Source of the DNA: Bacillus methanolicus PB1
GTDB lineage: Bacteria; Bacillota; Bacilli; Bacillales; Cytobacillaceae
Assembly: GCF_000262755.1 (NCBI RefSeq)
Contig: NZ_AFEU01000001.1
Coordinates: 682,001-746,000 of the forward strand
Direction: 5' to 3'
DNA: 64,000 nt
Shown here: positions 45,458-54,505 of the stretch, in pieces
Layout of the letters: each line of letters opens with the position of its first letter
How positions within the stretch are numbered: the first letter of the stretch is position 1
The notes under the pieces: generated by a model
Databases searched by the model: none
The model's input: the letters and a program-made list of their open reading frames with translations, nothing else
Told to the model about the DNA's origin: nothing
Position numbers and translations under genes: made by a program

Positions 45458-45570
45458 GAGGCTGGCTCATAAGGGTCTGACACCTTCCAACAACAGCAAT
45501 ATATAGAATGTTTTTTTCGGTTGTCTATTGTATTGGAGGGGTCTGACCCTTTGCTTTCGAGTCAGCCTCA
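45458..45570. repeat. REP/MITE-like palindrome, copy 8 (long form)
   Basis: GAGGCTGGCTCATAAGGGTC, GACACCTTCCAAC, AATATATAGA, then TCTATTGTATTGGAGG and GGGTCTGACCCTTTGC, closing with GAGTCAGCCTC. It lies between convergent CNNM copy 2 and ltaS, and borders the ltaS stop. Confidence 0.86.
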
Positions 45571-45571
45571 C

Positions 45572-47533
45572 TTAGTTATCTGCTTGATCTGCAGCATCTT
45601 CATTTATATTTTCTTTATGATTGTAATCATATTTAGATCGGTCCACCGGATTAAAGCCTTCAGGTGTATAGAACCGTAATAAGTCTCCAATTACTACCCG
45701 GTCTGAAAGATCTAATTTCAGCTTCGCTTTTTCCTCTAATTTTGCAATCTCCTTATTTTTTTCGATTTGATTTCCGGCTCTATCATAATAATTGCCATTT
45801 ACAACACTTACATTCGGGCTCACGAAATTGCCATTTCGAAAAGGAACAAGCTGGTCATGCTGTTCAGATAATAAGTCTGTTCCAAATTGCACGTAATCTT
45901 TTGTATCGATCCCAAGCAAATGAAGAAGTGTTGGGAGCAGGTCGACTTGTCCACCGTATTGGTGCATAATGCCGCCTTCTATCCTCGGAACACGAATAAA
46001 TAATGGCACCCGCTGTAATTGAGCATTCTCAAACTCATTCATTTCTTTACCAAGAACTTGTTCCATTGCTTCATTGTGATTTTCTGAAATGCCGTAATGG
46101 TCACCATACATAATAATAACAGAATTGTCATACAATCCCGATTCCTTCAGATATTGAAAGAATTCTTTCACAGCTTCATCTAAATAACGGGCTGTTCGGA
46201 AATAATTGTCAACCGAATTATCTCCGGTCGTATGTCCATCAATCGTTGCATCTTCTTCATCAATCGGATAAGGAAAATGGTTGGACAATGTAATAAATTT
46301 TGTATAAAACGGCTGCGGCAACGATTTTAACAATGGCATTGATTCCGCAAAAAACGGCTTATCCTTTAATCCATAATTAAGTACGTCCTCTGGATTCATA
46401 TTATAATAGCTTGAATCAAAGAACTTATCATAACCAAATGATTTATAAATTTCATCGCGGTTCCAAAATGATTTTTTGTTGCCGTGAAATACCGCGGATG
46501 TATAACCATGTTGGCCTAAAATCGCAGGAGCTGCCTGATACGTATTTAAACCTTTTGTGGAAAAAGCTGATCCTTGAGATAAACCGAACAATGAATTTTC
46601 CAATAAAAATTCCGCATCAGCAGTTTTTCCTTGCGCTGTTTGATGGAAAAAGTTGTCAAAATATAACGTATTTGCATCCCTTGTTAACGAATTTAAGAAT
46701 GGAGTAACTTCTTTGCCGTTTAACTTATAATTAATAATAAAATTTTGCAGAGATTCCAAATGGACATAAATAACATTCATACCTTTTGCTTTTCCAAAGT
46801 ATTGCGGGTTTGGTTCAGCATAATTTGATTTCGTATAGTTAACAACCTCTGTAATATCATTACTGTCAGCTAATGCTCTCTGGGTGGATGATTTCGTGCT
46901 TTGGATCGCATCATAAATAGTAAAGTTGTACATTCCTAAATATTTAACAATATAATTTCTGTCAAACGTCCTAGTTAATAATTGAGGACGGTCGATCTCG
47001 GCAAGAGCAACATTTGCACATGAAATGGCAATCGCCGAAAGAAATACGAGGCTTACTTTTCGACGTGAAACGTTAGATTGGACATGTTTCAGCTTCCAAA
47101 CAGCCACTAATAACACTAAAAGGAAGATGTCAATAAAAAATAATGGATCATATGGTTTCAATAATGCAAGAACATTCCCGCTGACATCTCCAAAGTTTTT
47201 AGACTGAGTGAAGGTCGGAAGAGTAATAAAATCGTTGAAAAAACGATAATAGACTACATTCGCATATAATAGTAAAGTTAAAATAAAATCAATTGCAACA
47301 ATCCAATAATAGCGTGATTTACCTTTTGCAAAAAGTGCAAATCCGAGAAAGAAAAGGATCGATCCGATCGGGTTTATAAAAAGCAAAAATTGTTGCATGG
47401 AATTATCGATACCTAAGTTAAACTCAAATTGCTGCACTAAATACGTTTTTATCCATAACAGGATGGCAGCCAATAAGAAAAAGCCGGCATTTTTATTGAA
47501 AATAGTTTGACCTTTTATCATTAAATGTTTCAT
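45572..47533 (-). CDS. ltaS: Lipoteichoic acid synthase (LtaS family)
   Basis: A 653-residue membrane enzyme: five N-terminal helices (about 15-195), then an extracellular sulfatase-like domain. YVHLESLQNFIINYKLNG starts the domain, HQTAQGKTADAEF carries the catalytic Thr, FHGNKKSFWNRDEIY and YGDHYGISENHNEAM add metal and substrate residues. It polymerises glycerol phosphate from phosphatidylglycerol into lipoteichoic acid. B. subtilis has four LtaS-like proteins; this fits the main synthase best but the paralog is not certain. The ATG at 47533 follows GGAAGGTGA; the GTG at 47542 lies in that site. Confidence 0.9.
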   Translation of the reverse strand: MKHLMIKGQTIFNKNAGFFLLAAILLWIKTYLVQQFEFNLGIDNSMQQFLLFINPIGSILFFLGFALFAKGKSRYYWIVAIDFILTLLLYANVVYYRFFNDFITLPTFTQSKNFGDVSGNVLALLKPYDPLFFIDIFLLVLLVAVWKLKHVQSNVSRRKVSLVFLSAIAISCANVALAEIDRPQLLTRTFDRNYIVKYLGMYNFTIYDAIQSTKSSTQRALADSNDITEVVNYTKSNYAEPNPQYFGKAKGMNVIYVHLESLQNFIINYKLNGKEVTPFLNSLTRDANTLYFDNFFHQTAQGKTADAEFLLENSLFGLSQGSAFSTKGLNTYQAAPAILGQHGYTSAVFHGNKKSFWNRDEIYKSFGYDKFFDSSYYNMNPEDVLNYGLKDKPFFAESMPLLKSLPQPFYTKFITLSNHFPYPIDEEDATIDGHTTGDNSVDNYFRTARYLDEAVKEFFQYLKESGLYDNSVIIMYGDHYGISENHNEAMEQVLGKEMNEFENAQLQRVPLFIRVPRIEGGIMHQYGGQVDLLPTLLHLLGIDTKDYVQFGTDLLSEQHDQLVPFRNGNFVSPNVSVVNGNYYDRAGNQIEKNKEIAKLEEKAKLKLDLSDRVVIGDLLRFYTPEGFNPVDRSKYDYNHKENINEDAADQADN

Positions 47534-47667
47534 ATTTGTCACCTTCCTGTTTCTTATCTAGTGTAGTATATTTAGTTTGACTTCATTTGTTTTTTGGCGA
47601 CAATAATATAATACCACAGCTGTCAAGTATCAAGAAAATTATATACTTATTATGAAATACATGAAAT

Positions 47668-47725
47668 AAGCTGCTATGTTGCAGCTTTTTCTACTGATTT
47701 AATAGACCCCTTTTTAGGAGTCTAT
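47668..47725 (+). terminator. Two hairpins between ltaS and the YcgR-like gene
   Basis: AAGCTGC / GCAGCTT followed by T3 (47668-47690), then ATAGAC..CCT / AGG..GTCTAT (47702-47725). No plus-strand gene precedes them, so they may be a leader attenuator of the downstream pair or the end of an unseen RNA. Confidence 0.4.
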
Positions 47726-47842
47726 ATCTACAATCACCTTTCGCTTTCTTTAGAAAGTTATTTCCAACTGATTCGAAATCGCTAAGTTTCTATTTATAAT
47801 GATTTTGTATGTTTTTTATTTAAAGTGGATTGGAGGCATAAT

Positions 47843-48730
47843 GTGACTTCACAATCATTTTTACAGCTTAATTCTATCTTTATCAGTATATTAATAGAAG
47901 CGATTCCATTTATACTTATTGGCGTATTTATTTCCGGTCTAATTCAGATGTTTATTACAGAAGAAATGGTTGCAAAAATTATTCCGAAAAACCGTTACCT
48001 TGCTGTGCTGTTTGCTTCAACAGTCGGTGTATTTTTTCCTGCATGTGAATGCGGAATCGTTCCAATAACCCGCAGGCTTTTATTAAAAGGAGTTCCTCTG
48101 CATGCAGCAATTGCCTTTATGTTAACTGGGCCTGTAATTAATCCGATTGTGTTATTTTCCACTTATATTGCATTTGGTAATAATTGGGAAATGGTGATTT
48201 ACCGTGGTGGGTTAGCTTTACTTGTTGCCTTCCTTATTGGTGTTATTTTGTCTTATCAATATAAAAATAATCAGCTTTTAGAGAAGGTAACAACAAACGG
48301 TCATCCCCATAGCCATTACCATCAACAACAATCGTTCTTAAGAAAACTGACAGGAACATTGCGCCATGCTGTAGATGAATTTTTTTCGGTTGGCAAATAT
48401 TTAATTATAGGGGCCTTTATTGCTGCTGCTATGCAGACATATATTAAAACGTCAACACTATTAGCAATCGGCCAAAATGACATTTCCTCTTCACTTGTCA
48501 TGATGGGATTGGCATTTGTTCTATCCCTTTGTTCCGAAGCAGATGCTTTTATTGCATCTTCATTTAGCAGTTTATTTTCGACCGGATCTTTAATAGCTTT
48601 CCTTGTATTTGGACCGATGGTTGATATAAAAAACATGTTCATGATGCTCGGAATCTTTAAAAAACGTTTTGTGGTTGTATTAATTACTTATATTGCAATT
48701 TTCGTTCTTATTGGATCCCTATTTTTCTAA
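47843..48730 (+). CDS. Permease, YcgR/DUF318 (ArsP_1) family
   Basis: A 295-residue membrane protein with about eight helices. FFPACECGIVPITRRLLLKG holds the CxCG motif and is followed by MLTGPVINPIVLFSTYIAFG; a His-rich loop HPHSHYHQQQ sits mid-protein and SEADAFIASSFSSLF closes the second half. The family is a two-repeat permease, some members exporting organoarsenicals or metals. It pairs with a TIGR03943-type partner, as in B. subtilis ycgR-ycgQ. The GTG at 47843 follows TTGGAGG; the earlier GTG at 47825 does not have a site. Confidence 0.82.
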   Translation: MTSQSFLQLNSIFISILIEAIPFILIGVFISGLIQMFITEEMVAKIIPKNRYLAVLFASTVGVFFPACECGIVPITRRLLLKGVPLHAAIAFMLTGPVINPIVLFSTYIAFGNNWEMVIYRGGLALLVAFLIGVILSYQYKNNQLLEKVTTNGHPHSHYHQQQSFLRKLTGTLRHAVDEFFSVGKYLIIGAFIAAAMQTYIKTSTLLAIGQNDISSSLVMMGLAFVLSLCSEADAFIASSFSSLFSTGSLIAFLVFGPMVDIKNMFMMLGIFKKRFVVVLITYIAIFVLIGSLFF

Positions 48731-48746
48731 AAAGGAGGGGTAACAC

Positions 48747-49595
48747 ATGTTTAGAACACTCATTTTGATGTTATTCACATTTTTCTTTTTCCATCTTCAT
48801 GCTACGGGAAATATTACAAAATATATTAATATGAAATATTCGTATTTATCTTATATTGCCATTTTTATCTTTGCAATTCTGACCATTGTTCAGGCATATG
48901 TGTACTTGAAGGAACTTGGTGAAAAAGAAACTGAATCACATACTTGTTGTGATCACGATCACGATCATGATCATGAAAATGACAAACCTTTTTTCAAAAG
49001 AATCTTTGTCTATGCCATTTTTTCATTTCCATTAATCTCTGGATTATTTTTTCCTGTTGCAACTCTTGATTCAAATATTGTTAAATCAAAAGGTTTTTCT
49101 TTTAAAAGTATGGAAACGGCGGATCCATATGCACAAACTCAATATCTCCGTCCGGATTCGAGTGTTTACTACGGAAAAGATGGATATGATGAATTAATGC
49201 AAAAAGAATTGGAAAAATATTCTTCAAAAGAAGAAGTAGAATTAACAGACGATGATTATTTAAAAGGTATGGAAACCCTTTATAATTTCCCGGGTGAATT
49301 TCTTGGTGATACGATTAGTTTTGACGGATTTGCATTTAAAGGTGAAGCGATAAACGAACGGCAAATGTTTGTTCTAAGATTTGGGGTCATTCATTGTATT
49401 GCAGATTCAGGCGTTTTCGGGATGCTGGTTGAATTTCCGGAGGAAGTACAAATTAAAAATGATCAGTGGCTTCATGTAAAAGGTACGTTGTCATCTATAT
49501 ACTATCAGCCTTTTAAATCAACCATTCCCGTTCTGAAAGTTAAAGAATGGAATCAAATTGAACAACCAAAAGATCCTTATGTTTATCGAAAATAA
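48747..49595 (+). CDS. YcgQ-like (TIGR03943/DUF1980) membrane protein
   Basis: A 282-residue protein: two N-terminal helices, a metal-binding-looking loop CCDHDHDHDHEND (about 72-84), a third helix, then an extracytoplasmic domain with NFPGEFLGDTISFDGFAFKG and RFGVIHCIADSGVFGMLVEF. The partner of the permease ends 16 bases upstream. The family is proposed to work with its permease, possibly in metal handling; the His/Asp repeat supports this but does not prove it. AAGGAGGGG precedes the ATG. Confidence 0.82.
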   Translation: MFRTLILMLFTFFFFHLHATGNITKYINMKYSYLSYIAIFIFAILTIVQAYVYLKELGEKETESHTCCDHDHDHDHENDKPFFKRIFVYAIFSFPLISGLFFPVATLDSNIVKSKGFSFKSMETADPYAQTQYLRPDSSVYYGKDGYDELMQKELEKYSSKEEVELTDDDYLKGMETLYNFPGEFLGDTISFDGFAFKGEAINERQMFVLRFGVIHCIADSGVFGMLVEFPEEVQIKNDQWLHVKGTLSSIYYQPFKSTIPVLKVKEWNQIEQPKDPYVYRK

Positions 49596-49613
49596 ACTGA
49601 CATAGAAAAAATT

Positions 49614-49662
49614 AAGGGCTGACTCATAAAGGTCTGAACCTTTGCTTTAGAGTTGGCCCCCT
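49614..49662. repeat. REP/MITE-like palindrome, copy 9 (short form)
   Basis: AAGGGCTGACTCATAAAGGT and TCTGAACCTTTGCTTTAGAG, then TTGGCCCCCTT. It is a short form like 24284-24329, between convergent genes. Confidence 0.75.
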
Positions 49663-49670
49663 TCTATATC

Positions 49671-50444
49671 TTATAATAAGCCTAATAATTCAAGACCGTG
49701 GGCAATCCCGTCTTCCGTAACATCTTTAGTTATATATCTGGCGACTTTTTTTACAGATTCGTGGGCATTCCCCATCGCGACACTGTTTTTTACAAACCGG
49801 AGCATTTCTATATCATTTAAACCGTCCCCAAAAGCATAAACCCGGTCTTCCGAAATTCCTAAATGGCTGATGACAGCTTTTATACCTCTAGCTTTTGAGC
49901 CGCCTGCCGGTAAAACATCTGTTGAAACCGGGTGCCAGCGGATAAAGTCAAACTGTTCAAACTCTTCCATATAGTCCTTTTCTTCTCCCTCAGCACAAAA
50001 TAGCAGTGATTGAAAGATTTCACGGTCTTCAAAGTATTCCGGATCATAGGACGGGTGGCTGAATTTTAATGTTTCAATACTCTCTTGTATGTGTGGATGA
50101 TACTCTATGTTTGATTTCATTTCTTCATGGGATAAATATACGAGCGGATGCTGTTTCTTCGAAGAATACTCCGCCAGTTTCCGTAAAGACTCTAAATGAA
50201 GCGGATTTTTATATACAACTTTATTTTTAACAACTACATACTGACCATTAAAAGAAACATAAGTGTCAATATCGAGCTCTTTCGCCAAATCTCTAAACAT
50301 AAACGGCGCCCGTCCTGTCGCAATGCCGACTTCATACCCTTTTTCTTTTAAAGCATGGATCGCTTGTTTCGTTGAATCAGGCAGCTGTTTATCATGATCA
50401 AGCAAAGTTCCGTCAATATCAAAAAAAATCATTGTCTGGCTCAT
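49671..50444 (-). CDS. Cof-type HAD phosphatase (YkrA-like)
   Basis: A 257-residue HAD phosphatase, same length as YkrA. Motif I IFFDIDGTLLDHD is intact, motif II is GIATGRAPFM, motif III is the Lys in AGGSKARGIKAV and motif IV is AFGDGLNDIEML; the C2B cap lies between. It likely dephosphorylates small sugar phosphates or flavin-type substrates. It contrasts with YhaX, whose nucleophile is changed. GAGGGGATAT lies before the ATG at 50444. Confidence 0.88.
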   Translation of the reverse strand: MSQTMIFFDIDGTLLDHDKQLPDSTKQAIHALKEKGYEVGIATGRAPFMFRDLAKELDIDTYVSFNGQYVVVKNKVVYKNPLHLESLRKLAEYSSKKQHPLVYLSHEEMKSNIEYHPHIQESIETLKFSHPSYDPEYFEDREIFQSLLFCAEGEEKDYMEEFEQFDFIRWHPVSTDVLPAGGSKARGIKAVISHLGISEDRVYAFGDGLNDIEMLRFVKNSVAMGNAHESVKKVARYITKDVTEDGIAHGLELLGLL

Positions 50445-50670
50445 AATATCCCCTCACTTTGGCTGAAAATTGATTCTATCTGAATAAATATAGGATATAT
50501 TTCTTCTCATTCGATTTCTTTCGTTGCTGTTGGTCTGACTTTGGAAGAATCCTGACCCATGCCATTATAACAAAAATACTGATAATGCGCATTTCTAAGA
50601 CTTTGCAAGTCAAGTATTGATAAAAAATTAACGAGCCATGGGAGCAGTCCCCATGACTTATTTATCAAAG

Positions 50671-51579
50671 TTACTTCATACCAGATTCTGATAGCCTTGT
50701 TTCTTTTTTCTGATATGCCTGTTTTCCCAAAAGAAGTGCACCGACTATACCGGAATCCTCTTTCAATCCCGGAGGTACGATATAATCCTCAATACTTGTT
50801 GAAAGTTCAGGCAACCCAATATAATTGTTTAACAATTGTTGTATATATTTGTGAATATAAGTAAAAATTTGTTTTTGCCTCATAACCCCTCCACCAAGAA
50901 TGATTTTCTTTGGCGAAAGAATAAGAACATACTGCATAATTGCCTGCGCAAGATAAAAGCTTTCCAGATCCCAAACTTCTTGCCTATCTTGCAGCTCTTC
51001 AGCTTTTTTGTTCCAGCGTCCTTCGATCGCAGGACCAGCTGCGAGTCCCTCCAGGCAATCTTGATGATACGGGCAATTTCCTTTGTAATTGTCATTTGGA
51101 TGGCGCCTTACAAGAATGTGTCCCATTTCAGGGTGTGAAAGTCCCTCAAGAAGTTTCCCCTGGACAATGGCGCCTGCACCAATACCGGTTCCAACAGTAA
51201 TATATAAACAACTGTTAAGTCCTTTAGCGGCTCCTAATGCAGACTCCGCTAAAGCGGCAGCGTTAACGTCGGTATGAAATCCGATGGGAATATTAAATTT
51301 TTCTTTAATTGCCTGAACAAAAGGATAGTTATTCCAAGCTTTTTTTGGAGTAGTTGTAATATAACCGTATGCCGGACTTTCCGGGTTAACATCTATCGGT
51401 CCAAAAGAGCCAATGCCAATTGCATTCAATTCAAATTCTTTAAAGAAACCGATCACCTTCCCAATAGTTTCTTCAGGAACAGTTGTCGGGATTTCGATTC
51501 TTTTTAAAATGCTTCCGTCTTCATTTCCAACAGCGCAAACAAATTTAGTGCCACCCGCTTCAATACCGCCAAGAAACAT
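50671..51579 (-). CDS. ROK-family fructokinase
   Basis: A 302-residue ROK kinase: phosphate loop GGIEAGGTKFVCAVG, substrate segment HTDVNAAALAESALGAAKG with the catalytic Asp, ITVGTGIGAGAI, and the zinc motif HPEMGHILVRRHPND then CPYHQDCLEGLAAGPAI. This HxCxHxC-like spacing is typical of bacillus fructokinases such as GmuE (YdhR, 299) and ScrK. It phosphorylates fructose at C6. No sugar operon surrounds it. A GGAGG-type site precedes the ATG. Confidence 0.88.
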   Translation of the reverse strand: MFLGGIEAGGTKFVCAVGNEDGSILKRIEIPTTVPEETIGKVIGFFKEFELNAIGIGSFGPIDVNPESPAYGYITTTPKKAWNNYPFVQAIKEKFNIPIGFHTDVNAAALAESALGAAKGLNSCLYITVGTGIGAGAIVQGKLLEGLSHPEMGHILVRRHPNDNYKGNCPYHQDCLEGLAAGPAIEGRWNKKAEELQDRQEVWDLESFYLAQAIMQYVLILSPKKIILGGGVMRQKQIFTYIHKYIQQLLNNYIGLPELSTSIEDYIVPPGLKEDSGIVGALLLGKQAYQKKETRLSESGMK

Positions 51580-51779
51580 AAAATACCTCCATTTTTATGG
51601 TAACTTCCATCTAATATTGACAATGATATTTATATAAAATCATCACCTATCTTTATTAGAAGGTCAACAGTTTTAAACCATTTTCTTATCTATCAGGAAA
51701 TATTTAACTAGAACCTGTTTTTGGCAAGTAAAAAATGTATCAAATGGCAATGAAAAATGTACTACTTGCCACTCCCGTT

Positions 51780-52026
51780 TTATTTATTTTGTAAGATTGA
51801 ATCTCTTAACCGACGGCTATCACCGTTAAAGAACAATAAATGTGAATGGTGGATTAACCGATCTATAACAGCTTCTGTCAAGATTGGATCGCCAAACACG
51901 TGATTCCACTGCCCGAATTGTAGGTTGGTAGTCACAATCAAACTTCTGGTTTCATAACACATAGAAATAATCTGAAACAACAATTCTGCACCTTGCTTTA
52001 GCAGAGGAATATATCCCAGTTCATCT
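51780..52026 (-). pseudogene. IS21-family IstB helper ATPase, 3' remnant
   Basis: The minus strand reads DELGYIPLLKQGAELLFQII, then ETRSLIVTTNLQFGQWNHVF, GDPILTEAVIDRLIHHSHLL and FFNGDSRRLRDS: the C-terminal third of IstB from the Walker B Asp onward. The Walker A region and the IstA partner are absent; the remnant stops abruptly at about 52026 against another element's inverted repeat. A deletion or nested insertion is likely. Confidence 0.85.
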
Positions 52027-52042
52027 TATGGAAAGACAATTA

Positions 52043-52107
52043 TTATGTAAAGTTAAATTCTAAAGGCCTGATTTTACAAAAGATTGTTAGCATTTAACTT
52101 TGCATAA
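52043..52107. repeat. 16-bp inverted repeats at the mobile-element junction
   Basis: TTATGTAAAGTTAAAT (52043-52058) and ATTTAACTTTGCATAA (52092-52107) pair at 15 of 16 positions across 33 bases. They sit between the istB remnant and a truncated tyrosine recombinase start, as expected for an element end or attachment site. Confidence 0.7.
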
Positions 52108-52154
52108 TACTTTAATGATAAAGTAGTATCGAACATTTTTAAGGAGGTTAAAAC

Positions 52155-52385
52155 ATGTCCGATACTACTAATCTTACAGAATTAATTCAGCAGGCAACTA
52201 AACACTTAATTGATTTGAAATATTCCGAAGGAACCATATATCGGTATATACTTGTCTGGAAGCAATTACAGATATATGCGGATACTAGGAATTACGAAAG
52301 TTTCTCAAAAAGGAAAATGGCAAATAGGATTGGAAACAGACAAGAGGTGCAGAATGGAATTCTCATGTACAATGGACTTCAATGA
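52155..52385 (+). pseudogene. Tyrosine recombinase/integrase, N-terminal fragment
   Basis: A 76-residue frame with good GGAGG site: MSDTTNLTELIQQATKHLID, then YSEGTIYRYILVWKQLQIYA. This is the core-binding SAM-like domain of phage-type integrases. It breaks off near residue 55, and the catalytic domain (R, HxxR, Y) is missing. The following DNA is a 21-bp tandem array. It probably derives from a multi-recombinase (RIT-like) element. Confidence 0.6.
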
Positions 52386-52387
52386 GT

Positions 52388-52545
52388 GAACGTGCCTTGA
52401 ACGAGAGTAAACGTACCTTGAACGGGAGTAATCGCCTCCTGAACGGGAGTAAATCCCTCCCGAACGGGAGTAAATGCCCTTCGAACGGGAGTAAACTCCT
52501 ACCGAACGTGGGTAACCATATCACGAACGGGAGTAAAAACCCAAA
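52388..52545. repeat. 21-bp tandem repeat, about 7.5 units
   Basis: Units begin at 52399, 52420, 52441, 52462, 52483, 52504 and 52525, with a partial unit at 52388. The conserved half is GAACGGGAGTAA; the other 9 bases vary. The period is a multiple of three: the minus strand is open with a repeating LLPF motif, but a lack of start and ribosome site argues against a gene. Confidence 0.85.
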
Positions 52546-52584
52546 AAAATAATCCACCCTTGAGTTAGCAACTAAGGTGGATTA
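52546..52584. terminator. Long hairpin after the tandem array
   Basis: AATAATCCACC pairs with GGTGGATTATT across 17 bases, followed by CCTTT. A second possible hairpin GACCG / CGGTC with T6 follows at 52635-52665. Confidence 0.6.
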
Positions 52585-52765
52585 TTCCTTTAGACTGCTG
52601 ATCCTCTTTCGAGGGAACCGTCTATTGCATGACCGTTTGGTGTTACTAGCTCCGGCGGTCTTTTTTCATGTATGCTATTTTCTAATTTTATTATATCCAA
52701 CAATGCAGAAAAAACGGTAAACTTTCAGGAACACATTCTACCTAAAGCAGCAAATCCTATTTGTA

Positions 52766-54505
52766 CTACCCATTCATGTAAAACGGACGATCCAGTGCAT
52801 ATAAACGGCGATATCTTTCCTCTTTATCCAGCAGTTGTTGATGACTGCCTTCCATGGTGATTTTTCCTTGTTCTAGGAAAAGGATGCGATCCATTTTCTC
52901 CACACCTATCAAATGGTGCGTTACCCAGATGATCGTTTTTCCCTTCAGTGTATCGAAAATGTCAGCCAATAGGTTTGCTTCTGTGATGGGATCGAGTCCG
53001 ACTGTCGGTTCATCCATGATGACGATCGGAGTATTTTGCATTAATATCCGTGCCAATGCGATTCTTTGTCGCTCTCCTCCGGAAAAGCGCTGTCCTGTTT
53101 CATACATGTTGGTCTCATACCCTTTTGGCAATTGCATAATCATCTCATGCAATTGAACCATCTTGGCTGCTTCGTATACTTCTTCATCCGTTGCTTCCGG
53201 GTTGCCGAGGCGGATATTGTTCATGACGGATGTGTTGAATAAATAAGGCTTTTGGTTGAGAACAGCCATAAATTTTGGAACAGCCAAACCCAACTCATGT
53301 GCATTCAGCCCATTTATTTTCACTCCGCCGCTGGTCGGTACAAGGGCTCCCTGGATCAATTTCAACAGCGTTGATTTTCCGGCTCCGCTGCGCCCGATAA
53401 TGGCGATTTTCTCACCCTGTCCAATTTTTAAACTAAAATCGTCCAGCAATGGTGTTTCAGATTGATACCCAAATGATACATGGTTTATTTCAATTGTTGC
53501 TTCAGATGTGTCCGGTGAATCGTTCAAATTCTCTGATTCGATCCATGGCGGGGCTTCTGCTTGGATGGCTTCAAGGCGCTTGATTGAATCTTGATGGGTT
53601 GTTGTTTCGCTGACTGCCCCTGCAATCGGCAAAAAGGATTCCACCAAGGACAGCGCTGCGAGACCAATAGCTGCAATGAACGTTGGAGAGAATTCTCCAC
53701 TTAGCGTTTGCTCATTGGCCCAATAGATCGCCAAGATAACAACGGCACCAAGCACCATCTGATTCGTAATATCCCGCCAGTTCACAAAGGAATGTTTCTT
53801 CGTTTCGAGTGCGAGCAGTTTTTTTTCTTGTTCTTCGTATCTCTGAATAAAAGTCGTGTATTTCCCGCTGAATATCCAGTCGCTTATGCCAAAAATCGTA
53901 TCGGTAAACTGTTGATAAAGTTGGTGTCTTCCCCTTTTCAATTGTTCATTTTTTGTTTTCGTATAAATATATGAAACAATTGGACCGACAAAAATCAACA
54001 ACCCGATTAATACAGCCAGGAGAATCGCGAATGGAATCGAGAAAAGCCCGGCACAAATGATGATCACTGTGTAAATGATTAAAGAAACAATCGAGGGAAA
54101 CAGTGTCTTTAAGTAAAAATCCTGCAAATGCTCAATATCATCGGCGAGTGCACCAAGAATATCACCCGTACGAAAGCGGGAACGAAGAAACAAGGCTTGC
54201 GGCTCGATGATTTTATATAAGCGGACGCGCATTTCGGAAAGTATTTTCAGAATGAATTGGTGTCCTGTCAGCCTCTCCACATAGCTAAGCACGGCCCGGC
54301 CGATTCCAAATGCTCGGACACCGACAATCGGCACATAAACCATTAATATGGATTCCGGTTGTGTAGACGCTTTCGAAATTAAATACCCTGAAACAAACAT
54401 CAATGCCCCGCCAAAAAGAATGGTAAGCGAACCAAGAAGAATAGCCAAGGCAAACAAGCCGCGATATTGACGCAAATAAGGAATAATCCATTTCTCCTTC
54501 TCCAT
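52766..54505 (-). CDS. cydD: Heterodimeric ABC transporter CydD, for cytochrome bd assembly
   Basis: A 579-residue half-transporter with six membrane helices (1-310) and an ATPase: Walker A GRSGAGKSTLLKLI, signature FSGGERQRIALAR, Walker B IVIMDEPTVGLDP, H-loop WVTHH. By sequence it resembles E. coli CydC; in B. subtilis the fourth gene is named cydD. The pair exports thiols or supports haem loading needed for bd oxidase. The start overlaps the cydC stop. Last gene of the operon. Confidence 0.9.
   Translation of the reverse strand: MEKEKWIIPYLRQYRGLFALAILLGSLTILFGGALMFVSGYLISKASTQPESILMVYVPIVGVRAFGIGRAVLSYVERLTGHQFILKILSEMRVRLYKIIEPQALFLRSRFRTGDILGALADDIEHLQDFYLKTLFPSIVSLIIYTVIIICAGLFSIPFAILLAVLIGLLIFVGPIVSYIYTKTKNEQLKRGRHQLYQQFTDTIFGISDWIFSGKYTTFIQRYEEQEKKLLALETKKHSFVNWRDITNQMVLGAVVILAIYWANEQTLSGEFSPTFIAAIGLAALSLVESFLPIAGAVSETTTHQDSIKRLEAIQAEAPPWIESENLNDSPDTSEATIEINHVSFGYQSETPLLDDFSLKIGQGEKIAIIGRSGAGKSTLLKLIQGALVPTSGGVKINGLNAHELGLAVPKFMAVLNQKPYLFNTSVMNNIRLGNPEATDEEVYEAAKMVQLHEMIMQLPKGYETNMYETGQRFSGGERQRIALARILMQNTPIVIMDEPTVGLDPITEANLLADIFDTLKGKTIIWVTHHLIGVEKMDRILFLEQGKITMEGSHQQLLDKEERYRRLYALDRPFYMNG

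Noticed and set aside
52363-52557. Minus-strand gene with LLPF repeats
   Set aside because: It is a by-product of a 21-base (seven-codon) tandem repeat; no ribosome site, no family.
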